NCBI GenBank assembly: GCA_030590275.1
Contig: JAUUYV010000142.1
Location: forward strand, 1 to 5,685
Origin: Porticoccaceae bacterium
GTDB lineage: Bacteria; Pseudomonadota; Gammaproteobacteria; Pseudomonadales; Porticoccaceae
Direction of reading: 5' to 3'
Length of the DNA: 5,685 nucleotides
Shown here: piece by piece, positions 1-5,685 of the stretch
How the letters are laid out: each line of letters starts with the position of its first letter
How positions within the stretch are numbered: position 1 is the first letter of the stretch
Notes under the pieces: generated by a model
Database searches by the model: none
Seen by the model: only the letters and a program-made list of their open reading frames with translations
What the model was told of the DNA's origin: nothing
Made by a program: the position numbers and the translations under genes

Positions 1-173
1 TACCGATCTGCCACAACGCTGGAGCCTGCTGGCCGGCCCATCAATTTATCAAATATCCGGGGACCATCCACGTAGTGTTTGGAAAGGCTATCGACCCTAA
101 AGGCTACAACAACAAAAATCTCACCAATGAAGTACAGGACTGGATGGAAACCACGCTTAAGGGCTTCTCTTAA
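1..173 (+). CDS. 1-acyl-sn-glycerol-3-phosphate acyltransferase (PlsC/LPLAT family), 3' end only
   Basis: This is the last 56 codons of a gene that enters from the left edge. The first full codon is at position 3 and the TAA stop at 171-173. The visible protein begins PICHNAGACWPAHQF and continues through PGTIHVVFGKAID to DWMETTLKGFS. An HNAG...W segment followed by a PGT-I-V-V-G strand is typical of the C-terminal half of lysophospholipid acyltransferases, which esterify the sn-2 position of lysophosphatidate at the inner membrane during phospholipid synthesis. The catalytic HX4D motif would lie upstream of the window, so activity cannot be judged here. The gene converges on gyrB, as the equivalent acyltransferase does in Pseudomonas, which supports the call. 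The exact member of the family is not determined. Confidence 0.85.
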   Translation, partial: PICHNAGACWPAHQFIKYPGTIHVVFGKAIDPKGYNNKNLTNEVQDWMETTLKGFS

Positions 174-214
174 CCCCCTGTTTCCCCCTGTGTTAAACTT
201 CCTTACCAGAGGGG

Positions 215-220
215 AAGGAG
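215..220 (+). promoter_or_regulatory. Shine-Dalgarno AAGGAG fixing the start of the small ORF
   Basis: AAGGAG lies 8 bases before the ATG at 229, inside the purine run GGGGAAGGAG at 211-220. The reading frame is open upstream to an ATG at 79, but that start lies within the acyltransferase gene. The strong site here makes 229 the likely start. Two upstream pyrimidine stretches, TTCCCC (182-187) and CTTCC (198-202), could pair with parts of this site, so its accessibility may vary. That pairing is inference. Confidence 0.7.
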
Positions 221-228
221 AAGTCTCA

Positions 229-435
229 ATGAACAACAATGATAAGCCCAGCGATGATAAGCTAGGCGAGAGTTCAGATACGCCAACGAAAGAAGAACAC
301 AAAGGCCCAGAGCAGCGTAAGAGTACGCGCCGCGAGGGTACAGATCGACGTGGGGAGATTCGCTTTGACCTCGACAATGAAGACCAACGAAAAAGTAAAG
401 GTCGGCGCAAAGACGACAATACTTTTTGGAATTAA
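229..435 (+). CDS. Small highly charged protein of unknown function, 68 aa
   Basis: The start is the ATG at 229, preceded by a strong AAGGAG, and the stop is TAA at 433-435. The predicted protein has 68 residues. By count, 17 are basic (K/R) and 17 acidic (D/E), so half of the chain is charged and net charge is near zero. There is no cysteine, signal peptide or membrane segment. The N-terminal 28 residues are acidic and polar, probably disordered. The C-terminal part is rich in paired arginines and has an internal repeat, QRKS at residues 29-32 followed by RR, and QRKS again at 53-56 followed by RR. From memory, short proteins with comparable RR/DRR repeats occur as hypothetical proteins in marine gammaproteobacteria, but I can name no family. 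It lies 55 bp after the acyltransferase gene on the same strand, so the two may be co-transcribed. I assign no function. Confidence 0.65.
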   Translation: MNNNDKPSDDKLGESSDTPTKEEHKGPEQRKSTRREGTDRRGEIRFDLDNEDQRKSKGRRKDDNTFWN

Positions 436-570
436 AACCCTAACACTAGTAATATTCCAGGCTCCTTTCCCTACATTATCCACTTGGCAGAACCCTTTAT
501 CTCTAATAGGTCTTCACCTACAGGCCCATAATTAACTCATAGAACGCGAAAGTGAGTACTTACTACCCCA
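436..570. other. Convergent intergenic spacer between the small ORF and gyrB
   Basis: These 135 bp separate the stops of two convergent genes, where terminators for both strands would be expected. The best hairpin I find is TAGGT-CTTC-ACCTA at 507-520, with only five base pairs and no T-run after it on either strand. An imperfect palindrome, GTGAGTACTTAC (553-564), sits just past the gyrB stop but leaves no proper loop. I see no convincing intrinsic terminator and no gene here. Transcription may end by Rho or run through into the opposing gene. Confidence 0.6.
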
Positions 571-3067
<2,497 letters not shown>

Positions 3068-3092
3068 GCATCGTTTGTCTAAATCATATGCT

Positions 3093-4298
3093 TTAGCCAG
3101 ACAATGAAACCACTCCCTGTTTCACGTGAAACAATTTAATCGACCGCTCGGTACGATGCACATCATTAACGATGTTCCCAACTGTAATTACCCCACTATG
3201 TGCATCCTTTTTCCCCCAGCCCAAGGCGCTCCACGGAGCAAGAAGCTGATCGGCATCAGTTCCAGTAATAAATACCTGGCATCCCGTCTCAGCTAGAAGC
3301 TGAGCGACTTTGTGTTGATGCTCCTCATCCAGTTCTGCGGGCAAATCATCGATTAAAAAAACACTGGTATTCCCTGTTTGATCTCGATAATGAATCGCTT
3401 GGGCGATCATCATGGCCATTACCAGACTTTTTGTTTGACCCCGAGACAGGATATCCGCTGCTTTATGGTTAATAAAACGAATACGCATATCCGCGCGATG
3501 AGGCCCATACTGACTTGAACCGAGCATTATATCCCGCTTCCGCCCGGCCTTTAAGACTTCTTTCAGTGATTTACCACTATCCCAGCCCTGGTAATAGTGA
3601 ATGTTAATTCCTTCTAGCGCTGACAGGCTATCTAGCACCTTTAAAATGATCAGTTCCATCGCGTCAAGGTAGTTTCGGCGCAACTCCGTGATCTCCTCAG
3701 ATAATACAGTAAATTGCTCATCCCAACCGTCTAGCTCGGCATGCTTATTACTACCAACACCCTGTTTAAGTAAAGCATTCCTATGCCGTAGAACTCGTTG
3801 CTGTTGTCGCCAGGCATCCCTAAAAGTAGCGCTGGTATGAAACAAACCCCAGTCTATATAGCGACGACGGTTTTGTGGGCCACCCGCTAACAACTGGAAA
3901 CTCTCCGTGTTAATCAAAACTAATGGCAAGGCTTCAGCCAAAGCAGATGATGATGTGGCCACTTCTCCGTCTACCTTGAAACGATATCCGCCATTTGTTT
4001 CACGTGAAACACCTATTCGTAGATCAGCCTCAGCGAGCCCCCCTTTATCCCCATGCGTTTCTTTACCCAGCAGGCCAAATACCGTACACCGCTTAACATC
4101 TGCGCCTGAATTAATAACAGATCGAATTGAGCGGCCACGGTATGAACGCCCGCGACCCAGGATATAGATAGCCTCCAAAACACTGGTTTTTCCGGCTCCA
4201 TTTTGACCCGACAGGAGATTAATATGGCGTGCCACCTCCAGCCTCTGGGGAGAATCGAGGTTCCTCACTCCTTCTACAGTTAATTGCTTGATATACAC
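3093..4298 (-). CDS. recF: DNA replication and repair protein RecF
   Basis: RecF is a cytoplasmic SMC/ABC-like ATPase that, with RecO and RecR, directs RecA onto gapped DNA at stalled forks. The protein has the Walker A motif GQNGAGKT at residues 31-38, followed by SVLEAIYILGRGRSYR. The ABC signature LSRGQ is at 284-288, and Walker B VFLIDD at 313-318 leads into the D-loop LPAELDEE. GPHRAD at 265-270 is another family hallmark. The start is GTG, chosen because MYIKQLTVEGVRNL aligns without gaps with the E. coli N-terminus. No clear Shine-Dalgarno precedes it, and an in-frame TAA lies 43 bases upstream. At 401 residues it is longer than E. coli RecF (357). Much of the excess is about 27 residues at roughly 359-388, just before the C-terminal FHVKQG. 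Two perfect parS sites lie within the gene, encoding residues 96-101 and 389-394. It is 59 bp after dnaN and 74 bp before gyrB. Confidence 0.98.
   Translation of the reverse strand: MYIKQLTVEGVRNLDSPQRLEVARHINLLSGQNGAGKTSVLEAIYILGRGRSYRGRSIRSVINSGADVKRCTVFGLLGKETHGDKGGLAEADLRIGVSRETNGGYRFKVDGEVATSSSALAEALPLVLINTESFQLLAGGPQNRRRYIDWGLFHTSATFRDAWRQQQRVLRHRNALLKQGVGSNKHAELDGWDEQFTVLSEEITELRRNYLDAMELIILKVLDSLSALEGINIHYYQGWDSGKSLKEVLKAGRKRDIMLGSSQYGPHRADMRIRFINHKAADILSRGQTKSLVMAMMIAQAIHYRDQTGNTSVFLIDDLPAELDEEHQHKVAQLLAETGCQVFITGTDADQLLAPWSALGWGKKDAHSGVITVGNIVNDVHRTERSIKLFHVKQGVVSLSG
3118..3133. other. parS: parS site 1 (ParB-binding chromosomal centromere), in the 3' end of recF
   Basis: The 16-bp perfect palindrome TGTTTCACGTGAAACA matches the bacterial parS consensus exactly. 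ParB dimers recognise this sequence and, with CTP, load as sliding clamps that spread over nearby DNA and are moved by ParA to segregate origins. Chromosomal parS sites typically cluster near oriC, and dnaA lies about 2.5 kb away here. On the recF strand it is read as (T)TG TTT CAC GTG AAA CA(G), encoding L-F-H-V-K-Q at residues 389-394. Confidence 0.93.
3996..4011. other. parS: parS site 2 (ParB-binding chromosomal centromere), in the 5' part of recF
   Basis: This is a second exact copy of the palindrome TGTTTCACGTGAAACA, 878 bp from the first. On the recF strand it is read as (GG)T GTT TCA CGT GAA ACA, encoding G-V-S-R-E-T at residues 96-101. That is a different codon phase from site 1. Two identical 16-mers in one gene in different phases are best explained by selection for ParB binding. 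parA and parB are not in this window. Confidence 0.93.
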
Positions 4299-4357
4299 TT
4301 GTATGGCTTGTAAGGGGGCAGAAAAGCACCAGGGAATAGCTTAAAAATAGTAAAAGC

Positions 4358-5476
4358 TCAAAGCCGCATGGGCATAATGACGTAGACCGTTTTATCATCT
4401 CCCTGGTCATCGATCAGAGCACTACTGTTAGAATCCGCAAAAGTGAAGCGAACTTTCTCGCCGCCTAAGACCCCAAGCACATCAATGATGTAGTTAACGT
4501 TAAAGCCTATTTCTAACGAGCTTCCGGTATAACCTACCGCGATTTCTTCCTCTGCTGTTTCTTGCTCAGGATTATTAGCCATAATCGTTAGCTGGTCTCC
4601 CTCTACCTGCATACGCACCCCACGGTATTTTTCGTTAGATAAAATAGCAGCCCGCTGAAATGCTTGACGTAGATCTTCTCGCTGACCCTCTAATATCTGG
4701 GTTCCACCCTTCGGCAAGACCCTTTCGTAATCGGGGTATGCCCCATCAACTAGCTTAGAGGTAAAACAAAAGTCCGCGCCCTCTATCCGTACGTGGTTCG
4801 CCCCCATAACCACATTTACATCTTCCCCATCCCCTAGTAAACGCGCCAACTCCACCACCCCCTTACGAGGCAATATAGATTGTTCAGGCTTTTCATCACT
4901 GTCGGTATTGTTGGGATTAAGCTGTATCTCGCAATCACTCATTGCTAAACGGTGCCCATCGGCAGCCACGGCCCGAAGTTGCCCGCCATTTACCTCCCAC
5001 AACATTCCGTTAAGGTAATAGCGAACATCTTGCTGGGCCATAGCAAAGGCAGTTTTGTCGATTAACTGTTTCAATCGCTCCTGAGGCACAGAGAAAGATA
5101 AGCGGCCAGCCTGTTCATCAACCGTGGGAAATTCGTTTACCGGCAAGGTAGACAAAGCAAAACGAGATCTTCCACTTCTCAAAATAGCTCGGCCTTCCTC
5201 GGTAGCAAATTTAATCTCTGCACCATCTGGAAGAGAGCGACAGATATCAACAAATTTGCGTGCGGGCAGGGTAATCCCACCACTCTCGCCTGCCTGCTCC
5301 AGTTCCACCTGGCTGCGGATTTCCACTTCAAGATCCGTGCCCGTTATCGACAACTTGCTGTCCTTGAGCGTCACCAAAACGTTAGACAACACCGGTAGAG
5401 TCTGCCGACGCTCCACAATACCCGCTACGAGTTGTAAGGGTCTAAGCAAGGCTTCCCGGCTAGCAGTAAATTTCAT
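4358..5476 (-). CDS. dnaN: DNA polymerase III sliding clamp, beta subunit
   Basis: DnaN dimerises into the ring that holds polymerase III on DNA and serves as a docking platform for other polymerases, MutS, ligase and Hda. The 372 residues compare with 366 in E. coli. The N-terminus MKFTASREALLRPLQLVAG, RQTLPVLSNVL at 24-34, TDLEVEI at 47-53 and the C-terminus VIMPMRL are family hallmarks. The partner-binding cleft is recognisable from Y154/L155, DGHRLA at 173-178, YPDYERVLP at 247-255 and the terminal MPMRL. Position 172, threonine in E. coli, is alanine here. About six extra residues lie in the polar linker around 187-200, between domains two and three. The ATG at 5476 is preceded by AAAGGA with 6-base spacing, which excludes an upstream in-frame TTG at 5521. 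The gene lies 114 bp after dnaA and 59 bp before recF, the usual operon order. Confidence 0.99.
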   Translation of the reverse strand: MKFTASREALLRPLQLVAGIVERRQTLPVLSNVLVTLKDSKLSITGTDLEVEIRSQVELEQAGESGGITLPARKFVDICRSLPDGAEIKFATEEGRAILRSGRSRFALSTLPVNEFPTVDEQAGRLSFSVPQERLKQLIDKTAFAMAQQDVRYYLNGMLWEVNGGQLRAVAADGHRLAMSDCEIQLNPNNTDSDEKPEQSILPRKGVVELARLLGDGEDVNVVMGANHVRIEGADFCFTSKLVDGAYPDYERVLPKGGTQILEGQREDLRQAFQRAAILSNEKYRGVRMQVEGDQLTIMANNPEQETAEEEIAVGYTGSSLEIGFNVNYIIDVLGVLGGEKVRFTFADSNSSALIDDQGDDKTVYVIMPMRL

Positions 5477-5482
5477 CAATAT

Positions 5483-5488
5483 TCCTTT
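5483..5488 (-). promoter_or_regulatory. Shine-Dalgarno AAAGGA of dnaN
   Basis: AAAGGA on the minus strand is 6 bases before the ATG that begins MKFTASREALL. It identifies this ATG, rather than the in-frame TTG 45 bases upstream, as the dnaN start. Confidence 0.75.
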
Positions 5489-5590
5489 AATACTTATGTT
5501 GCTGTGCTCATCTACCAACAAGCACCAATATATTCTTTATGTGACTCTTAGTTACGAGCTAGCGAAAATATGCCTATCTTACTGTATTTT

Positions 5591-5685
5591 TTACATTTTT
5601 AGAGATCTAGTGAGAATTTTTAGGTCTTCGCGCAATTCGTTTGTCGTTTCCTCAAGGCCTTTGATAGTCCGACAGCCGTGAATGA
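5591..5685 (-). CDS. dnaA: Chromosomal replication initiator DnaA, 3' end only
   Basis: Reading leftward from the right edge, one frame gives 30 residues, beginning IHGCRTIKGLEETTNELRED and ending LKILTRSLKM, then a TAA stop at 5593-5591. This fits the end of DnaA domain IV, the DNA-binding domain, where helices after the DnaA-box-recognising motif end in a pattern like ...REDYKNLLRTL.... Its position directly before dnaN supports the call strongly. The final residues (ILTRSLKM) differ from the common NLLRTLS/T ending. The ATPase domain and the DnaA signature motif lie outside the window, so nothing can be said about function. The fragment is too short for high certainty from sequence alone. 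Confidence 0.88.
   Translation of the reverse strand, partial: IHGCRTIKGLEETTNELREDLKILTRSLKM

Noticed and set aside
79..228. N-terminal extension of the small ORF from an ATG at 79 (118 residues in total)
   Set aside because: It overlaps the acyltransferase coding sequence in another frame and lacks a ribosome site. The ATG at 229 has AAGGAG at ideal distance and starts the charged, protein-like part.
476..484. TTATCCACT resembling a DnaA box, plus single-mismatch matches in gyrB (TTATCCGCA) and recF (TTATCCCCA)
   Set aside because: Isolated one-mismatch matches to a 9-mer are expected by chance. They are not clustered and not in an AT-rich origin-like region.
507..520. TAGGT-CTTC-ACCTA hairpin as a terminator between the convergent genes
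   Set aside because: It has only five base pairs and no T-run on either side.
4340..4360. AGCTT...AAGCT inverted repeat after dnaN as an attenuator or terminator
   Set aside because: A five-pair AT-rich stem with an 11-base loop is too weak to call.
5477..5521. 15-residue longer DnaN starting at a TTG at 5521
   Set aside because: The family N-terminus is MKFT..., and AAAGGA stands directly before the ATG at 5476.
5493..5521. Promoter-like TTGTTG and CATAAG with 17-bp spacing before dnaN
   Set aside because: Transcription would start inside the dnaN Shine-Dalgarno, leaving no usable leader. Both boxes are also poor matches.
5124..5681. Long plus-strand open frame (185 codons) opposite dnaN and dnaA
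   Set aside because: It runs antisense across the conserved dnaN 5' end, the spacer and the dnaA end, with no recognisable protein features. It is a shadow of those genes.

Overview
This window looks like ordinary core chromosome from a gammaproteobacterium, at the replication-initiation locus. The minus strand carries the canonical order dnaA (last 30 codons only), dnaN, recF, gyrB. The plus strand, running towards gyrB, carries the 3' end of a lysophospholipid (1-acylglycerol-3-phosphate) acyltransferase gene and a small gene for a highly charged protein. In Pseudomonas and relatives, an acyltransferase of this type also lies just past gyrB in convergent orientation. The GyrB carries the large insert seen in Gram-negative gyrases. 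Moderate base composition and best-remembered protein similarities suggest a marine relative of Pseudomonadales/Cellvibrionales, but the genus cannot be fixed from this sequence.

Layout: acyltransferase 3' end (1-173, +); small hydrophilic protein (229-435, +) with its own strong Shine-Dalgarno; a 135-bp convergent spacer (436-570) with no convincing terminator; gyrB (571-3018, -); a 74-bp spacer with a possible gyrB promoter; recF (3093-4298, -, GTG start, no clear Shine-Dalgarno); a 59-bp spacer; dnaN (4358-5476, -); a 114-bp spacer; dnaA 3' end (5591-5685, -). There is no gene-free stretch over 300 bases. I see no RNA gene, mobile element or CRISPR array.

The minus-strand genes act together at the fork. 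DnaA opens the origin, the DnaN clamp tethers polymerase III, RecF loads RecA at gaps, and gyrase removes positive supercoils. The origin itself probably lies beyond the right edge, upstream of dnaA.

The most notable signal is two perfect copies of the 16-bp ParB-binding centromere palindrome parS (TGTTTCACGTGAAACA), at 3118-3133 and 3996-4011, both inside recF. They are read in different codon frames, so the identity is kept at DNA level. They indicate that this origin-proximal segment is a ParB loading zone for chromosome segregation. I found no evidence for a novel accessory system.
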